In this document: positions 1 to 8,177 of the stretch, in pieces
Layout: each line of letters starts with the position of its first letter
How positions within the stretch are numbered: position 1 is the stretch's first letter
Origin: Photobacterium sp. CCB-ST2H9
GTDB lineage: Bacteria > Pseudomonadota > Gammaproteobacteria > Enterobacterales > Vibrionaceae
Length of the DNA: 64,000 bases
Assembly (NCBI RefSeq): GCF_023151555.2
Contig: NZ_CP100425.1
Location: 2,356,001 to 2,420,000, forward strand
Reading direction: 5' to 3'
Notes under the pieces: model-generated
The model's input: the letters and a program-made list of their open reading frames with translations, nothing else
What the model was told of the DNA's origin: nothing
The model's database searches: none
Position numbers and translations under genes: made by a program

Positions 1-1007
1 CCACTAAATTCCAGTAACCCCTGAGGCACTTCCATAGTATCCACCAGCCGGCCCCACCGGTACACTTTGGCGGTAATCCGGGCATTCATCGATTTCATAA
101 TGGGCTGGTCCTGCCCGAAGACGACTTTCGAAGGCATTTCCGAAATATAAAAATCGGTCAAATCAGAACTGGCTTCGACTTCAATTTTCTTCCCGAGCTT
201 GGTGATGGTCAGTTTCAGGTAGCCGTTACAGGCATTGGATTCTTTCTGAACACTCAAGCCCACCAGAGACGGATGTAGCAGAATATCTGCTTGTTCTGAC
301 ACATAGCGGCCAACCCAGAGCTCCAGAGGCAACCCTCCCTGTGAACCGCCGGTCATCATCAATTGCCTTTCCGGCGTAAATGCCCCTAAAAAAGAAAATC
401 CTTCGCTTTTCTTGGCATCAAACCACCCCTTGTCCAGATAAGTCACCCCCTCTCCGGTATGAGAGATCTCCCCGAGCCGGAATTCATACTGACTGGGCGT
501 CCCCATCGAATAAACAAAGTAATTCACAGCCACGCCGGGAAAATCGCCAATCAGCCCGAACGGATTCTGACCCGGATTTGATCCGCCGGTGTAGTGGCGG
601 TGCTCTCCGGTGTATTTCAGATGAAAGCTCAGATTCTCCAGATTCAGACGAATGCCATCCTGATCAATGTCGACCTTATCCGGCACAGAAAACCGGAACG
701 CTTCGCTGCCGGGCTGACCTTCCAGTTCAACCTGATCAAAATACTGATCCAACACAACCTGTTGTCCCCCAACCGGCGCATAAACGACGTGTACATATGC
801 ATGCTCAGCCTGGGGGTCAAGATCAGGGGTAAGAAATGTTTGTGCACTGATTTTAAAATACCCCACCAGCGGATCATTGAGATAATAGAACCACTGTTCA
901 CTCCAGGTGTTGCTGGTCGGTGTGTGCGGGCGAATGTCATCCAGACGTGTCGCCTGACATGTCCAGCTCACAGACATGAGCAGACACCAGGTGATGATTG
1001 ATTTCAT
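1..1007 (-). CDS. Secreted lipocalin / tocopherol cyclase-like protein, C-terminus beyond window
   Basis: The frame is open from an ATG at 1007 (preceded by AAGGGA) to the left edge, giving 335 codons without a stop, so the gene is partial. Residues 1-19 look like a Sec signal peptide (MKSIITWCLLMSVSWTCQA). The mature part is rich in beta-strand-like segments. It has an aromatic opening (EQWFYYLND, near 37-45) and a GVTYLDKGWF stretch near 187-196. Both recall the motif layout of tocopherol cyclase, CrtC and AttH type double lipocalin proteins; this is family resemblance from memory, not an alignment. It follows the lactone-oxidase-like gene by 65 bp on the same strand, so it is probably the third gene of an operon with the carotenoid oxygenase. 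Substrate unknown; binding or isomerising a hydrophobic terpenoid is inference. Confidence 0.55.
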   Translation of the reverse strand, partial: MKSIITWCLLMSVSWTCQATRLDDIRPHTPTSNTWSEQWFYYLNDPLVGYFKISAQTFLTPDLDPQAEHAYVHVVYAPVGGQQVVLDQYFDQVELEGQPGSEAFRFSVPDKVDIDQDGIRLNLENLSFHLKYTGEHRHYTGGSNPGQNPFGLIGDFPGVAVNYFVYSMGTPSQYEFRLGEISHTGEGVTYLDKGWFDAKKSEGFSFLGAFTPERQLMMTGGSQGGLPLELWVGRYVSEQADILLHPSLVGLSVQKESNACNGYLKLTITKLGKKIEVEASSDLTDFYISEMPSKVVFGQDQPIMKSMNARITAKVYRWGRLVDTMEVPQGLLEFS

Positions 1008-1072
1008 CGTCACATCCCTTTTCATGCAAAGAAATGTGGCAGCTGAATCGCTGCCACGTTTGAAAGAACGCC

Positions 1073-2677
1073 TCAGCGACAGATTCGTGCGTCCGTAAAG
1101 TAACGGCCGGGCTGACAGCTGGTTCCTGTCGGGCAGTGTTCATCCATCTGGCAGTAGCACTCCCCGCGCGTGTTACACCCGGGAGTCAGATAATCTTCCA
1201 GCGGAATCTCCCCACTGACCCGCTCCCAGAATGGATTGGTGAAGACATTCAACGGATCCAGCTCGTTTTTGGCCTGCAGGAATTCCGGCCAGCGGTTAAA
1301 GCGTGCCGGCATGTCTTCGAAAATGGCGACGGAGTTTTTCCCCCAGTGCGGACGGGCACCGTATTTCCGGAGCGACAACTGTTCGATCTCCAGATTCACG
1401 AAATAGTTTTTCGGTTCCTTCTTCCCTTCCTGACGCAGGGTATATTCGATGCCGACAAACGCCGTATCGCGATCTGCACTCATGCCAATGTAACTTTTCG
1501 AGGCCTGACCGAACCGGAAATAAATACCGTTGAGCGGGAAACAGGTTCGGGGATGGGCTGCAACAATCTGACGAACATCCCGGATCCAGTCGGGCAACTG
1601 TTCAATATCAATGGCCACTTCCTGCAGTGCGATGGGCAGCCGGTCCCAGATACACTTGTTCGGGTCCTTACACTTGAAGTACTGCATCTGGTCGGAATAG
1701 CCGACAGGGTTGCTGATTTTCTTACCGGTCTGAATATCCCGGAAATATGAATTCGCTCTGGCCTGATAACGGGCTTTGGCTGCCAGACACTGTAAACCGC
1801 TGCCCGGGAACTCATGCGCCGCATTAAAGAGCAATCCGAAGAAAAACTCCTGCACATCAGACACATCAGCCTGAGCGTTATAAGCTTCTCCCGGTGTATC
1901 CAGTGGAACCGAGTTGTACAGTGTCGTGGTATAACGACCCAGCCCCGGGAACCAGGCAATATTGGCCGAGTAATTACTGCGGGCAATCTCAAGGACTTTG
2001 TCTTCCAGCCCTTCATCACTCAGGTAACCTTTGACGTCTGCCCTCACTTTAAAGGCGTCTTCCAGTTGCAGTGTGACTTCAACAACCACACCCAGTACCC
2101 CCAGATTCACCCGGGCCGCATCGAGCAAATCACCCGTCAGTACTCTGGCCTGCCCCTGTCCGTCGACGATTTTCATACGGGTGACGTAGTCCGCCAGCAT
2201 ATTACTGGGTTTTTCCAGGGTAGAGCCATGAGTACCGCTGCCCAGCATCCCGCCAATGGTAAAGGTGCCCAGCTCGGTTACCATATTGACGGCCAGCCCC
2301 TGCGAGCGCAGAAAATCATTCAAATCGTTAAATCGCATTCCGGCTTGAACCGTGACTTGCTTGCTTGCAGCATCAAACTGAACAATTTTATCCATATTTT
2401 TCAGTGTGATTTGAACCTGCTCGTCAGCCGCACAGGCAGCATCAATCTGGCTGGCAAACTTGCGGTTCCCGGTCATCACCGTTTTGCCCTGAGCCAGCGC
2501 ATCTTCCACAATGGACTGCACTTCCTCTACCGAAGTGGGATCGTAGATGACACCGGGATGACAGGTGTAAGTTCCCTGATAATTTGAGAGCGTGTTTTCC
2601 GGTTCATTCGAGTGGAGCGCAAATGCCACACCAGCAGCCGCCACCCCGGCTAACAGCAGTCGTCCGACTTTCTTCAT
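1073..2677 (-). CDS. Exported FAD-linked oxidase resembling L-gulono-1,4-lactone oxidase
   Basis: A 534-residue protein whose ATG follows a good AAGGAT site. Residues 1-21 form a signal peptide or membrane anchor (MKKVGRLLLAGVAAAGVAFAL). An FAD_binding_4 (VAO/PCMH) domain follows, with YDPTSVEEVQSIV near 45 and GGMLGSGTHGS near 142. Next comes an aldonolactone-oxidase-type C-terminal half, with GARPHWGK near 443 and LDPLNVF near 475. The last 34 residues carry six cysteines (501, 507, 509, 515, 521, 533) and end in YFTDARICR, like the tail I recall in plant L-gulonolactone oxidases. The usual covalent-FAD histidine seems absent (GNRKFAS), suggesting non-covalent FAD. Family function is oxidation of aldonolactones or related alcohols with oxygen or another acceptor; the true substrate is unknown. 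It lies 73 bp downstream of the carotenoid oxygenase gene, same strand. Confidence 0.75.
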   Translation of the reverse strand: MKKVGRLLLAGVAAAGVAFALHSNEPENTLSNYQGTYTCHPGVIYDPTSVEEVQSIVEDALAQGKTVMTGNRKFASQIDAACAADEQVQITLKNMDKIVQFDAASKQVTVQAGMRFNDLNDFLRSQGLAVNMVTELGTFTIGGMLGSGTHGSTLEKPSNMLADYVTRMKIVDGQGQARVLTGDLLDAARVNLGVLGVVVEVTLQLEDAFKVRADVKGYLSDEGLEDKVLEIARSNYSANIAWFPGLGRYTTTLYNSVPLDTPGEAYNAQADVSDVQEFFFGLLFNAAHEFPGSGLQCLAAKARYQARANSYFRDIQTGKKISNPVGYSDQMQYFKCKDPNKCIWDRLPIALQEVAIDIEQLPDWIRDVRQIVAAHPRTCFPLNGIYFRFGQASKSYIGMSADRDTAFVGIEYTLRQEGKKEPKNYFVNLEIEQLSLRKYGARPHWGKNSVAIFEDMPARFNRWPEFLQAKNELDPLNVFTNPFWERVSGEIPLEDYLTPGCNTRGECYCQMDEHCPTGTSCQPGRYFTDARICR

Positions 2678-2750
2678 GATTTTATCCTTATAATTTGCGA
2701 CTCACAGCAGAAGCTGAACCCATCCAGAGTTCGTCACCAGAGCCATTGTC

Positions 2751-4592
2751 CTAGCCAAAACGCGGTAATATTTGTTCTTCAATTACCTTCCTGACCGATG
2801 CCCTGTGCGACGACGCACGGGAGCGGAAAAAGTCACCCACATTGGCCCGGTAACTGTTGTCAGGCCGCCGATCAATTTCCGGGACCCAGAGTGCATGATT
2901 GGTCGTGGCAAAATTCAGATCCGGATGCCCCAGAATCGCAATGGGTCCCATCGCCAGATTCTGTGCATCAAACAACCAGATTTCCTTGCCATTCCCAAGG
3001 CCATGTGTCGGTTGCTGACGCACCACGGCAGTAAAGAGGTAGCCATCCTGCTGAGAAGTTGCATTCGGCCGGGAAATAAACTGCGGTGTCCGCATCACGC
3101 AGTCTGCCGGAAACTGATAGGCATCCGTCAGAGTCATGGTGAGACAATCCAGATGCACCAGTGCAGAAGGCTGCGTTTCCTGCGGCAGTGAGTCATTGGT
3201 GAACAGACGATTCGGATAATCCTGATAAGCTTTCGCGACCCGCGACACAACATGCTCCGGCCGGTAACCAACAGCAGCCCAGTAAATATGCTCGAACGTT
3301 TCCGGGAACTGGAAATGGCCCTGATAGGCGGGATCGTTCATGTCCCAGAACAGCTGATCATCACGCAGTAACCGGAAGTCCGCATGGATCTCCCGCACTG
3401 CATCTGACTTCACCTGAATGCGGGTCCGGGTTAAGCCGCCCACATCCACCGGGGCGGCCGGATAGCCTGCAATCCTTGCAGAGACCCGTCCACCAAAATG
3501 CAGCCGGTCCCAGGTATATTGCGGCTCCGATTTATCCATTGCGCCAAGATACTGGCCATACAGGGTAATTTCGTGGTCATGGTCATCGTAATTACACATA
3601 ACATCTGAGGTATCAAAATCCAGCTCAAGATAATCTGCGATAACCTGTGTCTTTCCCGCCAGCAGATCTTTTTTGCGGATCACCCAGACCGGCGTCCGGT
3701 GTTTTTGCGGCTCGACACTGCGAATTCCGATCATGCGCAGTGGCTCAACCTGAGCAGCCGTTTCAAAAACCAGGATATGGTGGCGTGTTACTCCCAGCGA
3801 ATGCGCGGTTGCCGCGATAAATGCCGGGCGGCCATCGCGGCCCATCACCTGCCAGCGCTGCAAGGCCCCTTTCTGATCCCATTTGATTAAATGAATGAAG
3901 CCGTGACGCGTCCCAAGTTTCCCAATATTGCCGCCGTAATTGATGGTGAAGCAGTCATTGGTTTCCAGATCAAAATAGGGATGTCCCGTGGTCCGGACTT
4001 GCGGGAATAACCATTTCTCCGGCGTCAGTACATCCATCAGTGGCGGCAGGCTGCTTTCCCATTCGTCGTAATGACCGATCGGCGTAACCAGTTCGAGTGA
4101 CTGAGCATCAAACTCGTAAGGCACGCCGCCTTCAAAACTCAGGGCAAAACGCTTGTTCCCCATGTAATTTGGTGCCGTATTGCAGGTATTTACAAACCCC
4201 ATCGTTGGGCTGTAGTACGCCATCCCCCCCATAAGTTTGAAGCGGTCCGGCCAGCTGTCGATATGCTGCTGCATCAGCACTGATGGGGTATTGATCATTT
4301 TTCGGATAAAGCGGACACCCTGCTGGGAGAGATCAATCCGGGTCAGTGCGCCCCGGCCACTGGGCGTAAAATGCCCTTCTTCGAGGGGGATACCTTCGGC
4401 AAAAAAGACATGCCCGTGGATGTCATCCGGAAGCTGACCGGACAGTACAGACAACTCACCTGAACGGTCAGTGAGGTGCGCATCCATGATACGCTGCGGA
4501 AACGATGATGAAGACTCTGCACTCATCGTCATGCCGCTGACCGGTACCATCGCAGCGCCCGCCAGCCCTTTCAAAAATGTCCTTCTTCTCAT
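2751..4592 (-). CDS. Tat-exported carotenoid oxygenase (RPE65/CCD family)
   Basis: A 613-residue protein. The N-terminus RRRTFLKG followed by a hydrophobic stretch is a twin-arginine signal, so a folded metalloenzyme is probably delivered to the periplasm. The rest fits the seven-bladed propeller of carotenoid cleavage oxygenases. Histidines 204 (TTGHPYFD), 264 (TAHSLGVTRHHI), 338/340 (YDDHDHE) and 566 (NHALWVPE) fall where the four Fe(II) ligands are expected. Family members use O2 to cleave alkene bonds of carotenoids, apocarotenoids, stilbenes or lignin-derived compounds; which of these applies here cannot be read from sequence. The ATG follows GGAAGA. It is the promoter-proximal gene of a three-gene minus-strand cluster. 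Most bacterial homologues are cytoplasmic, so Tat export is notable. Confidence 0.8.
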   Translation of the reverse strand: MRRRTFLKGLAGAAMVPVSGMTMSAESSSSFPQRIMDAHLTDRSGELSVLSGQLPDDIHGHVFFAEGIPLEEGHFTPSGRGALTRIDLSQQGVRFIRKMINTPSVLMQQHIDSWPDRFKLMGGMAYYSPTMGFVNTCNTAPNYMGNKRFALSFEGGVPYEFDAQSLELVTPIGHYDEWESSLPPLMDVLTPEKWLFPQVRTTGHPYFDLETNDCFTINYGGNIGKLGTRHGFIHLIKWDQKGALQRWQVMGRDGRPAFIAATAHSLGVTRHHILVFETAAQVEPLRMIGIRSVEPQKHRTPVWVIRKKDLLAGKTQVIADYLELDFDTSDVMCNYDDHDHEITLYGQYLGAMDKSEPQYTWDRLHFGGRVSARIAGYPAAPVDVGGLTRTRIQVKSDAVREIHADFRLLRDDQLFWDMNDPAYQGHFQFPETFEHIYWAAVGYRPEHVVSRVAKAYQDYPNRLFTNDSLPQETQPSALVHLDCLTMTLTDAYQFPADCVMRTPQFISRPNATSQQDGYLFTAVVRQQPTHGLGNGKEIWLFDAQNLAMGPIAILGHPDLNFATTNHALWVPEIDRRPDNSYRANVGDFFRSRASSHRASVRKVIEEQILPRFG

Positions 4593-4870
4593 GAAGATCT
4601 TCCGCCAAAGTTACGAAAAATGTTACGTAAAAGTAACTCTAGCGGCGAATTCATTTTTCAAATGAATGTTTTAAAATTTTGCAAAACATATCAAGATATG
4701 TATGAAAAAATTATCATAATTACAAAGATTTTAGTTATTAAGCAGATAAGTACGAGTTAGAGATAGATTTATCGATAAAAATTGTTATTTATAAACAATT
4801 TAAATTGGGCAAAGAATGACCATCACTGATAAATACTGCTATTCATTCATGATTTATCGGAGAGAAAAAT
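4593..4870. other. AT-rich intergenic region upstream of the carotenoid oxygenase gene
   Basis: No gene is supported here. The sequence is markedly AT-rich. It holds an 8-bp inverted repeat with a 3-base spacer (ATTCATTT at 4649-4656, AAATGAAT at 4660-4667) and, nearer the start codon, three GTTAC/GTAAC half-sites at 4610, 4622 and 4633. These are probably control elements for the minus-strand cluster. No convincing -35/-10 pair with standard spacing was found. Confidence 0.5.
4609..4638. promoter_or_regulatory. Cluster of GTTAC half-sites, possible operator
   Basis: AGTTAC at 4609-4614, GTTAC at 4622-4626 and the inverted GTAACT at 4633-4638 are spaced 11-12 bp apart, close to one helical turn. 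The array lies just 17-46 bp upstream of the carotenoid oxygenase ATG. A dimeric regulator site is inference. Confidence 0.35.
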
Positions 4871-4906
4871 TACAAAAAAAGAGCTGTGCATCAAACACAG
4901 CTCTTT
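4871..4906 (-). terminator. Rho-independent terminator after cysS
   Basis: An 11-bp perfect stem (AAAGAGCTGTG / CACAGCTCTTT, 4878-4888 with 4896-4906) has a 7-base loop. Read on the minus strand it is followed by a T-rich tail, placing termination about 50 bp after the cysS stop. Confidence 0.85.
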
Positions 4907-4959
4907 CTTGATAAAAATGTTATTTCTGACGTTCAGAAACCAACGAATCGTCTGACCGT

Positions 4960-6339
4960 TTACTTACGACGCCACGTGGTGCCCTGAGGGCCATCTTCCA
5001 GAATAATGCCCATTGCGGTCAGTTTATCACGCGCGGCATCTGCGGCTGCCCAGTCCTTCGCGGCACGAGCATCCAGACGCTGCTGAATCAGCGCTTCAAT
5101 CTCAGCCACATCATCTTCTTTGGCACCACTTTGCAGGAAAGCTTCAGGTTCCTGTGCCAGCAAGCCCAGTACGCTGCCCAGTTCACGCAAGCGCGCACCC
5201 AGTGCAGAAGCGGCTGCCAGGTCTTCAGTCTTCAGACGGTTGATTTCACGGGCCATATCAAACAGCACTGAATACGCTTCAGGCGTATTGAAATCATCAT
5301 CCATAGCAGCTTTGAAACGCTCAACAAAAGCTTCACCGCCCTGCGCGGCAACGGTCTCGTCCAGTCCGCGCAGTGCCGTATATAAACGTTCCAGCGCAGA
5401 GCGGGCCTGCTTCAGGTTTTCTTCGCTGTAGTTCAGCTGGCTGCGATAATGCCCGGACATCAGAAAGTAACGTACGCTCTCAGCATCGTAATAACCCAGT
5501 ACATCGCGGATGGTAAAGAAGTTCCCCAGTGATTTAGACATCTTCTCACGATCAACCATCACCATGCCACTGTGCATCCAGGTATTGACATACTGAGTAT
5601 CATGGGCACAGCAGGACTGAGCAATTTCGTTTTCATGATGCGGGAATTGCAGGTCAGAGCCGCCGCCATGAATATCGAAATGATCGCCCAGAATGGCAGA
5701 GTTCATCGCAGAACATTCAATGTGCCAGCCCGGACGACCCGGTCCCCATGGGGATTCCCAGGTCGGCTCACCCGGCTTGGACATTTTCCACAGGACAAAA
5801 TCCAACGGACTGCGCTTGGCGGTTTCGATATCAACACGGGCGCCGGCCTGAAGCTGCTCCAGATCCTGGCCGGACAGCTTGCCGTATTCATCAAATTTGC
5901 TGACTTCGAACATGACATCGCCGTTGTCCGCCACATACGCGAATCCGCGCTCAATCAGGCGTTCACACAGTGCAATGATTTCCGTAATAAATTTAGTCGC
6001 ACGCGGTTCCACATCCGGACGCGCCATCCCCAGTGCATCAAAATCGGTGTACATTTCACCAATCAGACGCTCTGTCAGAGAGTCACAGCTTTCACCGTTC
6101 TCAGCAGCGCGTTTGATGATTTTGTCGTCAATATCTGTGATGTTACGGACAAAAGTCAGGTCATAACCGCTGTAACGCAGATAGCGCGACACCACGTCGA
6201 ATGCGACAAAAGTTCGACCGTGGCCGATGTGACACAAATCGTAAATGGTAACCCCGCAGACGTACATGCCGACTTTGCCTGGCACGATGGGTTTAAATTC
6301 CTCTTTTTGTCTTGTCAGTGAGTTATAGATCTTTAACAT
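4960..6339 (-). CDS. cysS: Cysteinyl-tRNA synthetase
   Basis: Class I aminoacyl-tRNA synthetase of 459 residues, the usual length, which charges tRNA-Cys with cysteine in the cytoplasm. The HIGH signature (CHIGHGRT) is at 37-40 and KMSKS at 266-270. Zinc ligands expected for the family are visible as Cys28, Cys209, His234 and Glu238. The C-terminal DALR and tail regions are intact. The start [12 protein letters not shown] matches the conserved N-terminus, although its ribosome site is weak. It is divergent from ppiB, the usual arrangement in gamma-proteobacteria. Confidence 0.97.
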   Translation of the reverse strand: MLKIYNSLTRQKEEFKPIVPGKVGMYVCGVTIYDLCHIGHGRTFVAFDVVSRYLRYSGYDLTFVRNITDIDDKIIKRAAENGESCDSLTERLIGEMYTDFDALGMARPDVEPRATKFITEIIALCERLIERGFAYVADNGDVMFEVSKFDEYGKLSGQDLEQLQAGARVDIETAKRSPLDFVLWKMSKPGEPTWESPWGPGRPGWHIECSAMNSAILGDHFDIHGGGSDLQFPHHENEIAQSCCAHDTQYVNTWMHSGMVMVDREKMSKSLGNFFTIRDVLGYYDAESVRYFLMSGHYRSQLNYSEENLKQARSALERLYTALRGLDETVAAQGGEAFVERFKAAMDDDFNTPEAYSVLFDMAREINRLKTEDLAAASALGARLRELGSVLGLLAQEPEAFLQSGAKEDDVAEIEALIQQRLDARAAKDWAAADAARDKLTAMGIILEDGPQGTTWRRK

Positions 6340-6524
6340 GTCTGATAATTACTCATTTTTGGGGTTACGATTTAAAGGGCTAATTACACCTTTAATGACC
6401 TTTGAAGGCAAGGGAAATTGCGGTATCAGCCTGATATTCGCGACCGATTTTACCTCTCCGAACCCTCTTCTATAGTTAAAGGATTACGCCTGTCCATTCC
6501 GGGCAGATTGATAGCAAACTTGTA

Positions 6525-6552
6525 TTGACGCTTAGCCTTAGTTCGTTAGAAT
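6525..6552 (+). promoter_or_regulatory. Probable sigma-70 promoter of ppiB
   Basis: TTGACG (6525-6530) and TAGAAT (6547-6552) are separated by 16 bp and lie about 40 bp before the ppiB ATG. Confidence 0.6.
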
Positions 6553-6593
6553 TCAGGGTTTAAAAGCAATACACTCCAGTAAAGGATAAGCTC

Positions 6594-7091
6594 ATGGTAA
6601 CGCTTCACACCACATTTGGTGATATTAAAATTCAGCTAGACACAGAAAAAGCACCAGAGACCAGTGCGAACTTCCTGCAGTACTGCCGTGACGGTTTCTA
6701 TCAAGGCACGCTGTTTCACCGTGTGATTGACGGCTTCATGATCCAGGGCGGCGGCATGGCTTCCGGCATGGTAGAAAAAGAAACCCGTGCGCCAATCAAG
6801 AATGAAGCGAATAACGGCCTGAGCAACAAAACTGGCACGATTGCAATGGCACGTACCATGGAACCACACTCTGCCAGCTCTCAGTTTTTCATCAACGTTA
6901 ACGACAACAACTTCCTGGACTTCAAATCTGAAACGCCAGACGGTTGGGGTTACTGCGTATTCGGTGAAGTGGTTGAAGGTATGGACGTCGTCAACAAGAT
7001 TAAATCTGTGGCGACAGGCAACTGGGGTTACGTACACCAGGATGTTCCTGTAGAAGAAGTTGTGATCAACTCTGTCACCATCGAAGAATAA
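6594..7091 (+). CDS. ppiB: Cytoplasmic peptidyl-prolyl cis-trans isomerase B (cyclophilin)
   Basis: A 165-residue cyclophilin with no signal peptide, so it is the cytosolic PpiB rather than periplasmic PpiA. The catalytic [13 protein letters not shown] (about 41-53) and the SSQFFINV (about 96-103) segments are conserved. It catalyses proline cis-trans isomerisation during protein folding. The ATG follows AAAGGATAAG. A strong hairpin directly after the stop separates it from lpxH, yet the short distance allows read-through. Confidence 0.96.
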   Translation: MVTLHTTFGDIKIQLDTEKAPETSANFLQYCRDGFYQGTLFHRVIDGFMIQGGGMASGMVEKETRAPIKNEANNGLSNKTGTIAMARTMEPHSASSQFFINVNDNNFLDFKSETPDGWGYCVFGEVVEGMDVVNKIKSVATGNWGYVHQDVPVEEVVINSVTIEE

Positions 7092-7101
7092 TCATCTGTC
7101 A

Positions 7102-7127
7102 GTGGCCGGATTCCTCCGGCCACTTTC
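7102..7127 (+). terminator. Hairpin terminator between ppiB and lpxH
   Basis: GTGGCCGGA (7102-7110) pairs with TCCGGCCAC (7115-7123) across a 4-base loop and is followed by TTTCT. It overlaps the lpxH leader, so it is likely partial. Confidence 0.6.
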
Positions 7128-7137
7128 TCCGGACGCT

Positions 7138-7869
7138 ATGACCACTTGCTTTATTGCAGATTTGCACCTGAGTGCGGATCGACCTGACATCACCGATTGT
7201 TTCCTGCGCTTTATGTCTGAAGAAGCCACCCAATGCGAGGCGCTGTATGTGCTGGGTGATTTGTTCGAGATGTGGATTGGCGATGATGACGACAATACGT
7301 TTCACCGACAGATTAAAGGGGCGTTCAAAGCGCTGACCGAATCTGGCGTTCCCTGCTATTTTATTCATGGCAACCGGGACTTTCTGATCGGTTCACAATT
7401 CAGCCGGGAAACCGGAGTCACTTTGCTGCCTGAACACACCGTGATTGATCTCTACGGCACGCCGACCCTCATACTGCATGGCGATACCCTGTGTACGCTG
7501 GATGAAAATTATCAGCGCTATCGCAAAAAGGTTCATAACCCTTTCATTCAGTGGCTGTTCTTGCGGTTACCCCTATCCTGGCGACAGTCCATTGGCCGTA
7601 AAATGCGTTCTAACAGCAGTCAGACCAATCAGATGAAAGCGAATTCAATCATGGATGTCACACCTCAAGCCGTGATTGACCTGATGAAAGAGAAAAAAGT
7701 CACCCGTATGATTCACGGGCATACCCACCGCCCGGCGGTTCATCAGATAAACACGGATAATCTGCAAGCCACAAGAACCGTTTTGGGAGACTGGTATGAT
7801 CAAGGCTCTGTACTGCGTTGTTCGCCAAAGAGTTGCCAGCTCGAAACCCGCCAATTCCCGGATGCCTGA
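7138..7869 (+). CDS. lpxH: UDP-2,3-diacylglucosamine diphosphatase
   Basis: A 243-residue calcineurin-like metallophosphoesterase that hydrolyses UDP-2,3-diacylglucosamine to lipid X, the fourth step of lipid A synthesis, at the inner membrane face. Metal-binding motifs are FIADLHL (D-x-H), LGDLFEMW (GD), HGNRD (GNHD-like) and GHTHRP. The start at 7138 (MTTCFIADLHL) matches known LpxH proteins. A GTG at 7102 would add 12 residues but lies inside the ppiB terminator hairpin, so it was rejected. Confidence 0.95.
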   Translation: MTTCFIADLHLSADRPDITDCFLRFMSEEATQCEALYVLGDLFEMWIGDDDDNTFHRQIKGAFKALTESGVPCYFIHGNRDFLIGSQFSRETGVTLLPEHTVIDLYGTPTLILHGDTLCTLDENYQRYRKKVHNPFIQWLFLRLPLSWRQSIGRKMRSNSSQTNQMKANSIMDVTPQAVIDLMKEKKVTRMIHGHTHRPAVHQINTDNLQATRTVLGDWYDQGSVLRCSPKSCQLETRQFPDA

Positions 7870-8177
7870 AAGGGATAAAAAATCTTCAAAAAGTATTCAT
7901 CAGGGTTATCTCTCGTCGTTTTCACTTTCGCTCACGACCAGATTTGAGTATTATTTTTACTTATCCACATTTTCTTTTGGGCTAAAGATCACAAGCCGCG
8001 TAATTTCTCCGCCAAAGGTCACAACCGGTAGAAAATTCTACTGCTAATGTTACGCAACGGTGATAATTATAAGTAATCGAATGGACTAACTCAGTCATGC
8101 GGACTATTCACCAACGAGAAACTCAGGCTATGCAAGCCCTCGCCGACAGAACGATAACCATCAACAGTACTGATATC

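Noticed and set aside
380..1001. Plus-strand open frames near the left edge
   Set aside because: They are antisense shadows of the partial secreted protein whose frame is continuous on the minus strand from 1007.
1136..2587. Long plus-strand open frames opposite the FAD oxidase gene
   Set aside because: They mirror the coding frame of a clearly homologous minus-strand gene and show no protein family resemblance or ribosome sites.
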